18,976 nucleotides of DNA, taken from contig JAEZDA010000096.1 in assembly GCA_023433345.1 (NCBI GenBank), positions 1 to 18,976 of the forward strand, written 5' to 3'. The notes under the pieces were generated by a model. It was not told where the DNA came from and made no database searches. It was given only the letters and a program-made list of their open reading frames with translations. Source of the DNA: Bacteroidota bacterium. GTDB lineage: Bacteria > Bacteroidota > Bacteroidia > Chitinophagales > Chitinophagaceae. Of this stretch, positions 6,872 to 15,247 are shown piece after piece. The translations under genes were made by a program, and so were the position numbers. Numbering within the stretch: position 1 is the stretch's first letter; every line of letters begins with the position of its first letter.

Positions 6872-7618
6872 TGTGACCTTTACAGGCGTTTTAATATCAT
6901 GGTAAAAAAGAAAGGTCCAGTGCTCCTTCTTACCTCTCTCCCACCACTGCTCCCTCAATTCAAGACTCTTCTTTCCATCAAAATCGTATTTCGCATTCAC
7001 TCTCCTTTTCATTTGACCAAGTTGAGGCGCCACATCTCCTCCATAGAAAATTATTTGTTCTTCATCCTTAAGCCAGAAGGCGAGGTGATAAGGACAGTGT
7101 CCGCCAACTATTTTATACTCCAGCCTGTCCATATCAGGAATTGTACCGGCGTCTGATTCTAAAAAATTTAACTGACCAGAGTTTGAAAGGAAAGAAAAAT
7201 CCTGCGGATCATATGAAGGCATTCCTTTCTCAAGTGCATAATCCCATTCTTTTTTATGTAGAAAATATTTAGCGTTAACAAAATTAGGCTTACGGCTTCC
7301 TTCACTTTCAAGCCCTATTCCTCCTGCATGATCTTTATGCAAATGCGAAAGGATGACATGGGATATGGAAGAAGGTTCGAAGCCACACTTGCGGATATTG
7401 TCATGTATCTGAAGCTCGCCATTTGATAATATCTTTCCCAGGCCTGTATCAAAAAGCGATAAATTGTTTCCACTCTTCAAGAGAAAGGGTTGGATCTCCA
7501 CAAGTAAGCTTCCGGTGGGGCGCTCGTTTAATTCATCATTGCCTTTCTCAAAGGGTACGAATTCTTTGGAAGCATCAATGGTGAAAGCACCTTCACTCAG
7601 GGGAAAAATGTTTATCAT
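6869..7618 (-). CDS. MBL-fold metallo-hydrolase
   Basis: The 249-residue cytoplasmic protein has the metallo-beta-lactamase-fold signature SHLHKDHAGG (91-100), giving metal ligands H92, H94, D96 and H97. Further likely ligands are H174 in VGGHCPYH, D195 in FYGGD and H240 in LFYHD, so a two-metal site appears intact. FDTGLG (56-61) is the expected upstream turn. The layout resembles the lactonase-like/AHL-lactonase branch rather than true beta-lactamases or glyoxalase II, but substrate cannot be inferred. The start ATG is at 7618, 32 bases after rodA, so the gene may be the last member of the rod-shape operon, though nothing in the protein links it to cell-wall synthesis. No signal peptide is present. 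Confidence 0.88.
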   Translation of the reverse strand: MINIFPLSEGAFTIDASKEFVPFEKGNDELNERPTGSLLVEIQPFLLKSGNNLSLFDTGLGKILSNGELQIHDNIRKCGFEPSSISHVILSHLHKDHAGGIGLESEGSRKPNFVNAKYFLHKKEWDYALEKGMPSYDPQDFSFLSNSGQLNFLESDAGTIPDMDRLEYKIVGGHCPYHLAFWLKDEEQIIFYGGDVAPQLGQMKRRVNAKYDFDGKKSLELREQWWERGKKEHWTFLFYHDIKTPVKVT

Positions 7619-7650
7619 ATTGCTATCGGGGTTTTAACAGAACAACCAAT

Positions 7651-8985
7651 TTAACGCAGAACCATTTGCCTGTCAGAATCAAGTTTAATCAATACAAAGA
7701 TCAGAATAGTAAATGTAAGCAGTGAGGAACCGCCATAACTCATTAACGGAAGTGTGATGCCAATTACAGGCGCCAGGCCAATTGTCATTCCAATATTGAT
7801 GGCCACGTGAAAGAAAAGTATGGCGGCCACAGAATATGCATAAACTCTGCTAAATACACTTCGTTGCCTTTCAGCAATGAATATTATTCGTAGTAACATT
7901 AAAAGGTAAAGAAGCATTAGCAGGGTTGTGCCCAGGAAGCCAAAGCTTTCTCCCAAAGAGGTGAAAATAAAATCGGTGTGCTGCTCTGGTACGAAATCTC
8001 CTTGCGTTTGGGTTCCCTTAAGAAATCCCTTTCCGAGGAATCCGCCGGATCCGATCGCGATCTTTGATTGCTTTACATTATAATTTTCAACCGGCTTCTT
8101 TTTCACCGGAACCGTTAGCTCTGCTGTGTCCTCCGGCGTTTCAAAAGGATTGTCTCGGCCAACCATACTGAAGATCCTGTCTGCCTGGTAACCTTGGAAA
8201 ACATGTTTGAACAAAAAAGGAACAGCAATGCCTACAAAAAGAGTGGATGCAAGCCAGAGGACAAGTATTATATATAATGGTTTTTTATTTCGCCTGATAG
8301 TTCTCTTCATCAGAACAATGCAAAGACCTGCAATTATCGTAAGCGCTATTACGAGTGTTTTCGCGGGCAGGAGCAAGGTGACGACAAGTAAAACAGATAG
8401 CGATGCACCCAGCAGTGGATAGATCGCCGGTAAGCCTTCGCGGTACATCGGAATTAGAAATGCAAAATACACGAGGGCGAGCCCGGTTTCATTTTGCAGA
8501 ATAGAAAACACTATTGGCAAAAAAGAAATACCCGCCGCAATCAGTTGCACCCTGGGTTTGGTCATATTAATATCCGGAAGCGAAAGATATTTTGCCAGGG
8601 CGAGAGAGGTAAAGATCTTTGCTGTTTCCACCGGTTGAAGATTCATGAAACCCAGCGGTATCCAGCTTTTAGAGCCATTTACAGTTTTACCTACAAGAAA
8701 CGTGGCCAGCATTAAACCGATACCAATTACATACAACAGGTTTGCCATGGCAGTAAACACCTTACTGTCTGTAAGCAATATAAATACTGCAAGCACTGCA
8801 CAAAACAAAAGGTAAAAGAATTGCTTGCTGTAATTTTTTTCGAACCCTACAATACCCTGGAAAAAATCATCGCCCGGTTTAAACTCTACAGAGAATATTG
8901 AAACAAGCCCGATTGCAACAATGAGTGCATACAACCAGATCAACCACCAGTCGATTCCTTTCGATATGCCAACCTTTCCACTCAT
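7651..8985 (-). CDS. rodA: Rod shape-determining protein RodA, peptidoglycan glycosyltransferase
   Basis: RodA polymerises lipid II into glycan strands in the elongation machinery, together with PBP2. The 444-residue product is a SEDS-family multi-pass membrane protein with about ten hydrophobic segments. Conserved features are GSKSWIPLGFMNLQPVE (104-120), the catalytic-type loop PEQHTDFIFTSLGE (333-346) with D338 as probable key residue, and the C-terminal IGITLPLMSYGGSSLL (408-423). The protein is longer than E. coli RodA (about 370 residues), partly because of a charged insert at about 277-305 (PEDTAEL...VKKKP) ahead of the catalytic loop. The start ATG overlaps the end of mrdA by four bases (ATGA), so translation is coupled to PBP2. 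A divisome FtsW is excluded by the operon context. Confidence 0.95.
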   Translation of the reverse strand: MSGKVGISKGIDWWLIWLYALIVAIGLVSIFSVEFKPGDDFFQGIVGFEKNYSKQFFYLLFCAVLAVFILLTDSKVFTAMANLLYVIGIGLMLATFLVGKTVNGSKSWIPLGFMNLQPVETAKIFTSLALAKYLSLPDINMTKPRVQLIAAGISFLPIVFSILQNETGLALVYFAFLIPMYREGLPAIYPLLGASLSVLLVVTLLLPAKTLVIALTIIAGLCIVLMKRTIRRNKKPLYIILVLWLASTLFVGIAVPFLFKHVFQGYQADRIFSMVGRDNPFETPEDTAELTVPVKKKPVENYNVKQSKIAIGSGGFLGKGFLKGTQTQGDFVPEQHTDFIFTSLGESFGFLGTTLLMLLYLLMLLRIIFIAERQRSVFSRVYAYSVAAILFFHVAINIGMTIGLAPVIGITLPLMSYGGSSLLTFTILIFVLIKLDSDRQMVLR

Positions 8986-11096
8986 TGGTCTTCTGTATTT
9001 TTAAGAGTGTCTGAAAAATTCTTCCTCGTATCGGGCAAGATAGCTTCAGGCCTCTTAATGCTGGTATCGGAGGCCGGCTTCTTATTTTTACCTTCCGCTT
9101 TCAATTTGTCTAACCCTTCGGTTTCATCTTCTTCTTCCAGGCCAATGGTGTCGCGGGCTATTTTAATGTAGCCTTTTGCAATTAAGTATGCTGAATCTCT
9201 TCTATGCATTGTTGAATCATGCGTTCGCAATGCCTGAACCAGTCGCGGAGGTATAAGGTTCATTTTGCTGATCGTTTCAACCAATGCCTTTCTATCCTTT
9301 CCTTCAATGCTATCCTTGAGATATTTCTCGATCATCAGGCTGGCAATCGGAGCGGCAGAGGTGGCTCCAAAACCGGCATTCTCGCATATAACGGCAATGG
9401 CTATACGCGGATTTCTTCTTGGTGCAAAGGCTGAGAAAAAGGCATGGTCTTTTTGCTTTACACCCCTGTAAGAGTTTTCTACTGTTCCTGTTTTACCGCA
9501 AACCTCGATGCCGGGAACCTTCGCCCGGCGACCTGTACCGCTCTCCATCACACCCTGCATTCCATCATGAACTGCTTCAAAAATACTGTCGGGAATATCT
9601 ACTGCTGTATGTCTCTCTTTAAAATTAGTGAGCAGGCCAAACTTATCTCCTCCTTCTATCGAATCAACAACATGAGGAGTGATATACCAGCCCTTATTTG
9701 CAAGGTAGGCCATCTCATTAGCAACCTGCAGTGGCGTTGTTTCTACTTCTCCCTGACCAATACTTACAGATCGAAAGGTGCAAAAGTTCCACCTGCCATC
9801 TCCATAAATTTTATTGTATGTAGCAGCTGTGGGAATTTTTCCTGCTTTCTCAGATGGAAGATCAACACCAAGCTTTTTTCCCAATCCGAACGCGTTCATA
9901 TATTTAGCCCAATGGTTTAAGCTGCTGTCAACTCCCGGGTATATTGGGTTATTGATCACCCTTTGCATAACATGAGCGAAGTATGTATTGCAGGAATGAG
10001 TGATCGCACCTTTCAGCGCCCACACGCCAGGATCAAGACAGCGCATCGGTTTGCCGCACCCATAAAATGCGCCGCTGCAACTAAAGGTAGTGGAAGCACT
10101 CACCACCCCCTCAGCCAACCCCACAAGACCCTGAAGGGTTTTAAAAGTGGAACCCGGAGCGTAATAGGCTCCGATGGTGCGGTTAAGAAACGGGATGCGG
10201 GGATCAAGCAGCAGTTCTACATAATGCTTTTTTCTTTCGGCGCCCGTTAACAGCCTCGGCTTATAAGTAGGGCTACTTACCATGGCGAGTATGCCTCCGG
10301 TTTGCGGATCGATCGCTACAATTGCGCCCACCTTGTTCTCCATCAGCTTCTCCCCAAGTTCCTGCAACTCGATATCCAGGCTCGTATACAGATCACTTCC
10401 CGCAACAGCAAGGGTATCATACAAACCATTTTCCAGCCGTCCCGTGATACGATTCTTGTTATCCCTTTTGAGATATTCTATTCCGCGCTGACCCATCAAC
10501 ACTTTTTCATAAGATATTTCAAGCCCGGTTTTTCCAGCATAATCACCAGAAACGTAACCCTCTCCCGGGCGCTTCTTCAAAAAATTTGTATCCACTTCAC
10601 TCAGGTAACCGAGAATGTTGCCGCCTGCATCATAGGGATAATCGCGAACAGGCCTCTCCTGCAAATAATATCCCGGCGCAAATTTGTACATGTTCTCGTT
10701 GATCTTCGCCATTTTTTCCTCGCTGAGCAGAGATTCAAAAACCGAGGGCCGGTAACTCCGGTTTTTTATGATCGCGGTAATGATCCGCTTTCTGAATTCG
10801 GCGGTGTCTATACCGAGAATATTGCACAGAAGGGATGTATCTGTACCGCGGATCTTCGAAGGCACCACCATCAGGTCGTGTATGATACTGTTTTGAAGGA
10901 TCACTTTACCCTTCCGGTCAAAAACAAGACCTCTGTCAGGATAAACAACTTTTCTGAACGTGCCCTGATCGTCTGCAAGTACCTTGTATTTTGAAGACAC
11001 CACCTGCAAAGCAAAAAGACGGATGATAACAACCAGTACGGCAAAAATGAAAATTAAGCGGATAACATTCTTTCTTGACTGGTTGAAGGCAGACAC
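8982..11096 (-). CDS. mrdA: Penicillin-binding protein 2, elongation transpeptidase
   Basis: This class B PBP crosslinks new peptidoglycan in the periplasm as partner of RodA. The 704-residue product has one N-terminal membrane anchor (about 11-31), a PBP dimer/pedestal domain with RGLVFDRKG (55-63), and a transpeptidase domain carrying all three active-site motifs: STFK (S316, K319), SCN (368-370) and KTG (535-537). Cysteines C340, C347, C353 and C369 lie close to the active site; a structural metal site is known near this place in E. coli PBP2, but the equivalence is not established here. A hydrophilic, charged tail of about 80 residues (625-704) extends beyond the catalytic domain and has no recognised motif. 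Spacing to mreD is 23 bases, and its end overlaps rodA by four. Confidence 0.95.
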   Translation of the reverse strand: MSAFNQSRKNVIRLIFIFAVLVVIIRLFALQVVSSKYKVLADDQGTFRKVVYPDRGLVFDRKGKVILQNSIIHDLMVVPSKIRGTDTSLLCNILGIDTAEFRKRIITAIIKNRSYRPSVFESLLSEEKMAKINENMYKFAPGYYLQERPVRDYPYDAGGNILGYLSEVDTNFLKKRPGEGYVSGDYAGKTGLEISYEKVLMGQRGIEYLKRDNKNRITGRLENGLYDTLAVAGSDLYTSLDIELQELGEKLMENKVGAIVAIDPQTGGILAMVSSPTYKPRLLTGAERKKHYVELLLDPRIPFLNRTIGAYYAPGSTFKTLQGLVGLAEGVVSASTTFSCSGAFYGCGKPMRCLDPGVWALKGAITHSCNTYFAHVMQRVINNPIYPGVDSSLNHWAKYMNAFGLGKKLGVDLPSEKAGKIPTAATYNKIYGDGRWNFCTFRSVSIGQGEVETTPLQVANEMAYLANKGWYITPHVVDSIEGGDKFGLLTNFKERHTAVDIPDSIFEAVHDGMQGVMESGTGRRAKVPGIEVCGKTGTVENSYRGVKQKDHAFFSAFAPRRNPRIAIAVICENAGFGATSAAPIASLMIEKYLKDSIEGKDRKALVETISKMNLIPPRLVQALRTHDSTMHRRDSAYLIAKGYIKIARDTIGLEEEDETEGLDKLKAEGKNKKPASDTSIKRPEAILPDTRKNFSDTLKNTEDQ

Positions 11097-11119
11097 AGAG
11101 ACCGGATATTTTGGATGGC

Positions 11120-11653
11120 TTAAATGGTGTTAGTCCTGAACCTTTGTTTCCTGGGGAAAATCAGTTCGATGATCAAAATTAAGACTAAAGTAACTGCTGT
11201 AGATAATAATGTCTTAATCAGAAAATACCAGATGTTTCCAAACTGCCAGGCTTCGAGAAAGAACACGCATACATTATGAAAAAATGCAAGAACACCCGCG
11301 AAAACCATGTAAGGAACAATGCCGCCCAAACTTTGTATAGATGGTGCATGGTAATTTGTTTCAGCACCTTCCTGCGGAATAAGCAGGTTGATAAGGAATG
11401 GCCTTATGTAAGCGATGAGTACACAAGCAGAGGCATGAAAGCCGGGTTGATTGCGAAAACTATCTAAAGTAAAACCCACTGCAAAACCGATGATCATCAG
11501 CAAAGAGCGATTGATATTGAAAGGAAGCCAGAGAAGAAATACAAAATATAAATAAGGAGTGACCATCTGGTGCAGGTTCACATTATCCAGAACGAACACC
11601 TGCACCAGCATGAACAGCGAAAACCGTAAAAAATTTCTCAGCACTGATGGCAT
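11120..11653 (-). CDS. mreD: Rod shape-determining protein MreD
   Basis: The 177-residue product is a small integral membrane protein with about five hydrophobic segments and the usual MreD length. Sequence conservation in this family is low; the phrase YLYFVFLLWLPFNINRSLLMIIGFAVGF and the acidic/aromatic DSFRNQPGFHASACVLIAYIRP resemble Bacteroidota MreD proteins. Position between mreC and mrdA is the stronger evidence. It should anchor the MreB-MreC scaffold to RodA/PBP2 in the inner membrane. Its ATG directly follows the mreC stop codon with no spacer, so the two are translated together. Confidence 0.88.
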   Translation of the reverse strand: MPSVLRNFLRFSLFMLVQVFVLDNVNLHQMVTPYLYFVFLLWLPFNINRSLLMIIGFAVGFTLDSFRNQPGFHASACVLIAYIRPFLINLLIPQEGAETNYHAPSIQSLGGIVPYMVFAGVLAFFHNVCVFFLEAWQFGNIWYFLIKTLLSTAVTLVLILIIELIFPRKQRFRTNTI

Positions 11654-12508
11654 CTATGGTTGTTTAAGTGCTTTTTCTAATAAGCTGTTAATATCGCCGG
11701 CACGAAAATTTTCAATTACATAACCAAATTGAATTTGATTAAAATCTGCGGCGGTTCGCATTTTTATTTTCAGGTATCCTGATCCTGCCTCTACGCTCGC
11801 GGACTCCACCCGCCCGAGAAGGAGGCCTTTTGGAAAAGTAGTGCTGAAGCCGCTTGTAATGATACTGTCGCCCTTCGAGATCTTCACGCTTTTCGGAATA
11901 CCCGAAAGTTGCGCAATATTTGGCACCTCTCCATCCCAGCTCACCGTTCCTGTTTCCCCTGTTTTTAGAAGTTTACCGCTGATCTTACTGTCTTTATGCA
12001 GCATACTCATCACTACTGCAAAATCATCACTAAGGTCTGTTATTATGCCGATCACTGACCCGGTTTCACTGATCACGCCCATTCCTTCCCGGAACCCATC
12101 GCTTCTTCCCTTGGAAAGAACGAGAAAGTTATTTGGAAGATTGACCGAGTTGGCAACCACTTTTGCCGTTTGGAAATTCAAACGTTTGAATGGTAAAAGG
12201 GAATCAACACGAATGGAATCTATTGCGCTTCGGTTTACCGAGTCAGGAATATTGTAATTTTCTCTCAACTTGTTGTACAATCTTTCATTGGCGAGAAGCA
12301 GGGAGTCGTTCGTTCTTTTCAGATGAAAGTAATACTCAATGCTGTTGTACCTTTCATTGATTTTGCCTGTTAGCTGGTTTGCTGTTTCTCCAAAGGCCGC
12401 CTGGTGATACCTGCTGTAGCTAACGATGAAATAAAGGCAGGTTACCTGCAGCACGATGAACAGGAGGAAGTTGAAATAGCGGCGGATGAAAAGGAAAATA
12501 TTGCGCAA
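11654..12508 (-). CDS. mreC: Rod shape-determining protein MreC
   Basis: MreC is a periplasmic scaffold that activates the PBP2-RodA pair. The 284-residue product has a short cytoplasmic start, one membrane segment (about 12-31), a coiled-coil-like stretch (about 44-85, repeated leucines and charged residues in LKRTNDSLLLANERLYNKL) and a beta-rich C-terminal domain (about 110-265). Conserved MreC phrases are NNFLVLSKGRSDGFREGMGVIS, GIITDLSDDFAVVMSMLHKDSKISGKL and GDSIITSGFSTTFPKGLLLGRV. Length and order match the family. The gene begins 36 bases after mreB and abuts mreD. Confidence 0.95.
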   Translation of the reverse strand: MRNIFLFIRRYFNFLLFIVLQVTCLYFIVSYSRYHQAAFGETANQLTGKINERYNSIEYYFHLKRTNDSLLLANERLYNKLRENYNIPDSVNRSAIDSIRVDSLLPFKRLNFQTAKVVANSVNLPNNFLVLSKGRSDGFREGMGVISETGSVIGIITDLSDDFAVVMSMLHKDSKISGKLLKTGETGTVSWDGEVPNIAQLSGIPKSVKISKGDSIITSGFSTTFPKGLLLGRVESASVEAGSGYLKIKMRTAADFNQIQFGYVIENFRAGDINSLLEKALKQP

Positions 12509-12544
12509 CTAAGGATCGATTTTTATGCAATACGAAAAAACGAA

Positions 12545-13570
12545 TTACCGCATTACAAAGGGATACCTGTCGTAGTTCTTAAGGGCGATGCCTGTGCCGC
12601 GAACCACACTTTTTAGCGGATCGTCTGCCACATGAACCGGCAACTTAATTTTTGCGGTCAATCTTTTGTCGAGCCCGCGCAACAAGGCACCACCGCCGGT
12701 GATATATAAACCACGGCGGTAAATATCTGCCGCGAGTTCCGGTGGTGTGGTTTCAAGTGCTTTTAAGATCGCTTCTTCAATTTTGAAAATGCTCTTATCC
12801 AGCGCTTCAGCAACTTCCTGATAACTAACCATAACCTGCTTCGGAATACCTGTCACAAGGTCGCGACCATTTACAGGAATATCATCAGGAGGATTATCGA
12901 GATCTTTCAAAGCCGCGCCAACCTGAATTTTAATTTGCTCTGCAGTGCGCTCGCCTATGAGAAGAGAATGATAACGACGCAGGGCTTCCATAATGTCTGC
13001 CGTAAATTCGTCGCCCGCAATTCTTATACTTTGGTCGCAAACAATACCTGCAAGAGCAATAACAGTTATACCGGTAGTTCCTCCGCCGATATCAATGATC
13101 ATATTACCTACCGGCTCTTCCACATCGATCCCTATACCGAGAGCGGCGGCCATGGGTTCATGAATGAGGTAAACTTCCTTGGCACCTGCCTGTTCCGCAC
13201 TGTCTCTTACGGCCCGCTTTTCCACTTCTGTGATACTGCTTGGTATACAGATCATCATTCTCCAACTGGGCGCAAAAAGGGGTTTTTTGGGAAAGATCAT
13301 TTTGATCATTTCCCTGATCATCAATTCTGCTGCATTGAAATCTGCGATCACGCCATCTCTTAACGGACGTACCGTTCTGATGCTTTCATGGGTCTTCTCG
13401 TGCATCATCAAAGCCTTCTTACCAACGGCAAGCAAATTCTTCGGGTTGTTCCTGTCTAATGCCACGATGGACGGTTCGTTTACCACCACTTCATCATTGT
13501 GAATGATAAGGGTGTTTGCCGTACCAAGATCCATGGCAATTTCCTGCGTTAAAAAATTAAAGATTCCCAT
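12545..13570 (-). CDS. mreB: Rod shape-determining protein MreB, bacterial actin
   Basis: MreB forms ATP-dependent membrane-bound filaments that orient side-wall synthesis. The 341-residue product has all nucleotide-binding motifs of the actin fold: phosphate 1 DLGTANT (14-20), connect/phosphate 2 DIGGGTTGITV (160-170), and adenosine TGGGALLRGL (291-300). HEPMAAALGIG (137-147) is also typical. Length equals the usual 335-345. The start MGIFNFLTQEIAMDLG is chosen because its short hydrophobic/aromatic lead matches the membrane-binding N-terminus of many MreB proteins. It is the first gene of the operon, with about 200 bases between it and purD that hold a candidate promoter. Confidence 0.97.
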   Translation of the reverse strand: MGIFNFLTQEIAMDLGTANTLIIHNDEVVVNEPSIVALDRNNPKNLLAVGKKALMMHEKTHESIRTVRPLRDGVIADFNAAELMIREMIKMIFPKKPLFAPSWRMMICIPSSITEVEKRAVRDSAEQAGAKEVYLIHEPMAAALGIGIDVEEPVGNMIIDIGGGTTGITVIALAGIVCDQSIRIAGDEFTADIMEALRRYHSLLIGERTAEQIKIQVGAALKDLDNPPDDIPVNGRDLVTGIPKQVMVSYQEVAEALDKSIFKIEEAILKALETTPPELAADIYRRGLYITGGGALLRGLDKRLTAKIKLPVHVADDPLKSVVRGTGIALKNYDRYPFVMR

Positions 13571-13608
13571 AGTGCGTGCAGCTTCCTTGCGGTTGAATTG
13601 AATGCCTG

Positions 13609-13640
13609 CAAAGTTGCTGTAAAATATTTGATTTTACAAT
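13609..13640 (-). promoter_or_regulatory. Candidate mreB operon promoter with palindromic spacer
   Basis: On the minus strand ATTG (13637-13640) and CAACTTTG (13609-13616) are 20 bases apart and resemble the Bacteroidota -33 TTG and -7 TAnnTTTG (one mismatch). The end is 38 bases before the mreB ATG. A perfect inverted repeat with 8-base arms and a 5-base centre, TGTAAAAT-N5-ATTTTACA at 13618-13638, fills the spacer and overlaps the -33 side, the classic position for an operator. Confidence 0.45.
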
Positions 13641-13678
13641 GGTCGCAAGCTTATTTATAAGTATCCTGAAAATGAGTG

Positions 13679-13721
13679 GCAACGCCGTATGCAGCATGGA
13701 TGCTGTAACCGCAAGGGTTGC
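13679..13721. other. Hairpin-forming element between purD and mreB
   Basis: Nested complementary arms are seen: GCAAC (13679-13683) with GTTGC (13717-13721), and inside them CAGCAT (13692-13697) with ATGCTG (13700-13705). No T-run follows on either strand at the right place, so it is not a standard intrinsic terminator. It lies 50 bases after the purD stop codon and upstream of the candidate mreB promoter, so it would be in the purD 3' untranslated region. Confidence 0.35.
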
Positions 13722-13770
13722 TAATTTATTTAGTTGTTGAAACTTTGTTAAAAAAAACAGAAAACGTAGT

Positions 13771-15078
13771 TTATGCCTTACCGTTAGTTGCATTTTCTTT
13801 CCTGAATTCATAACCGATATCCGGTCTGAAATACATTCCTTCAAAATGCAATTGTTCTAATGCGTAAACGGATTGTTCAACGGCTTCGGTGATATTGGCT
13901 CCGAATGAGGTCATGGCAAGAACGCGCCCGCCATTTGTCACTATCTGATCTCCATTGAGCTTTGTTCCCGAATGAAAAAGGATAGAACCCTCAAGAGCCG
14001 GGTTTTCCAAACCGTGGATAGGAATATCCTTTTCATAATTACCAGGGTAACCACCGCTTACGGCTACAACTGTGGCTGCACATAGGTTTTCAACCTCAAG
14101 GGAGATTCCTGTAAGTGATCCTTTACCGGCGGCAAGGAGCAATTCCGCCAGGTCGTTTTTAATTCTCGGCAACACAACTTCGGTTTCCGGATCTCCCATG
14201 CGACAATTATACTCGATGACCATCGGGTTTCCATCGTCCACCATCAATCCAAAAAAAATGAAGCCGGTATAATCCAATTCCTCTGATTGCAAACCAAGAA
14301 GTGTTGGCTCAATTATTTCTTCAACAACGCGTTTCTTAAGTGTTTCGGTAAAAAGCGGAACAGGGCTAACGGCTCCCATGCCTCCTGTATTCAGGCCCGT
14401 ATCTCCCAGACCAACCCTTTTATAATCTTTTGCTTCCGGGAGCAATAAATAGTTTTTACCGTCAGTAAGTATAAAAACGCTCATTTCAACTCCGCGGAGA
14501 AAAGCTTCGATCACCACCTTATCTCCGGCCTTTCCAAATTTTGAATGAAGCAACATCAGTTCAAACTCTGCCAGGGCTTCCATATGGCTGTTACAGATAA
14601 GAACACCTTTACCCGCCGCCAATCCGTCTGCTTTCAGTACAACCGGTAATGGTTGCTGCCGGATATAATCACAACCTTCCTTAAACGTGGCGGATGTAAA
14701 TTCTTTGTAAGATGCAGTTGGTATCGAATGCCTTTGCATAAAATCTTTTGCAAAAGCCTTGCTTCCCTCAAGTTGCGAAGCTTCCTTAGAAGGACCTATC
14801 ACCAGAATATTTTTCAAACGAGGGTTCAGCCTGAAGTGATCCCTGATGCCTTTTACAAGTGGCTCCTCAGGCCCTACCACCACCATTTCCACATTATTGT
14901 TCTGCGCTGCTTCTGCAATAGAGTTAAAATCTGTTATGCTGAAAGGCAAATTGGTTCCCAGGCTTGCCGTGCCCGCATTACCCGGCACAATGAACAGATG
15001 ATCGCACAGTTTGCTTTGCCTGAGCTTCCATGCCATTGTATGTTCGCGCCCGCCCCCGCCGATCAACATTATGTTCAT
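13771..15078 (-). CDS. purD: Phosphoribosylamine-glycine ligase (GAR synthetase)
   Basis: PurD joins glycine to phosphoribosylamine with ATP in the second step of purine synthesis. The 435-residue product has the full ATP-grasp layout: N-domain GGGGREH (7-13), GPEEPLVKGI (69-78), the lid segment KADGLAAGKGV (149-159), the motif TGLNTGGMGAVSP (227-239) and the catalytic metal-binding NCRMGDPETE (291-300). Length is normal. The start ATG at 15078 is supported by MNIMLIGGGG, where the first beta strand begins at once. It is monocistronic by appearance: mreB starts 200 bases downstream behind its own candidate promoter, and the upstream neighbour is divergent. Confidence 0.97.
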   Translation of the reverse strand: MNIMLIGGGGREHTMAWKLRQSKLCDHLFIVPGNAGTASLGTNLPFSITDFNSIAEAAQNNNVEMVVVGPEEPLVKGIRDHFRLNPRLKNILVIGPSKEASQLEGSKAFAKDFMQRHSIPTASYKEFTSATFKEGCDYIRQQPLPVVLKADGLAAGKGVLICNSHMEALAEFELMLLHSKFGKAGDKVVIEAFLRGVEMSVFILTDGKNYLLLPEAKDYKRVGLGDTGLNTGGMGAVSPVPLFTETLKKRVVEEIIEPTLLGLQSEELDYTGFIFFGLMVDDGNPMVIEYNCRMGDPETEVVLPRIKNDLAELLLAAGKGSLTGISLEVENLCAATVVAVSGGYPGNYEKDIPIHGLENPALEGSILFHSGTKLNGDQIVTNGGRVLAMTSFGANITEAVEQSVYALEQLHFEGMYFRPDIGYEFRKENATNGKA

Positions 15079-15189
15079 GAGTCTTTTTTGAATATTGGTA
15101 TATGCTGGGCGAAAATAATCAGATGAATGATATGAACGCGTTTTAATGTGTGCAATGGCTACCGAAAAAATAATGATCCCGCATCCATA

Positions 15190-15223
15190 TTTGTATTTTG
15201 CTTATTTTTCGGGAATATTTTTA
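15190..15223 (+). promoter_or_regulatory. Possible promoter of the first POT transporter gene
   Basis: TTTG at 15190-15193 and TATTTTTA at 15216-15223 are 22 bases apart and fit the Bacteroidota -33/-7 pattern with one mismatch in the -7 element. The end lies 24 bases before the ATG. The 169-base divergent region with purD holds nothing else I can support. Confidence 0.35.
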
Positions 15224-15247
15224 AAACTAACTGCAAAAAATTAATAT

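Noticed and set aside
9444..9920. Plus-strand open frame of 158 residues opposite mrdA
   Set aside because: Cysteine- and serine-rich translation without recognisable motifs, antisense to the transpeptidase domain.
10302..10994. Long plus-strand open frame (230 residues) opposite mrdA
   Set aside because: It lies wholly within the well-supported PBP2 gene, has no domain or coherent composition, and is a by-product of the coding bias on the other strand.
13557..13844. Minus-strand open frame of 95 residues between purD and mreB
   Set aside because: Starts inside purD in another frame and runs through the intergenic promoter and hairpin; no protein features beyond chance hydrophobicity.
14653..15126. 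Plus-strand open frame of 157 residues opposite purD
   Set aside because: Antisense to the conserved N-terminal half of PurD; its arginine, histidine and cysteine-rich translation is typical of a shadow frame.
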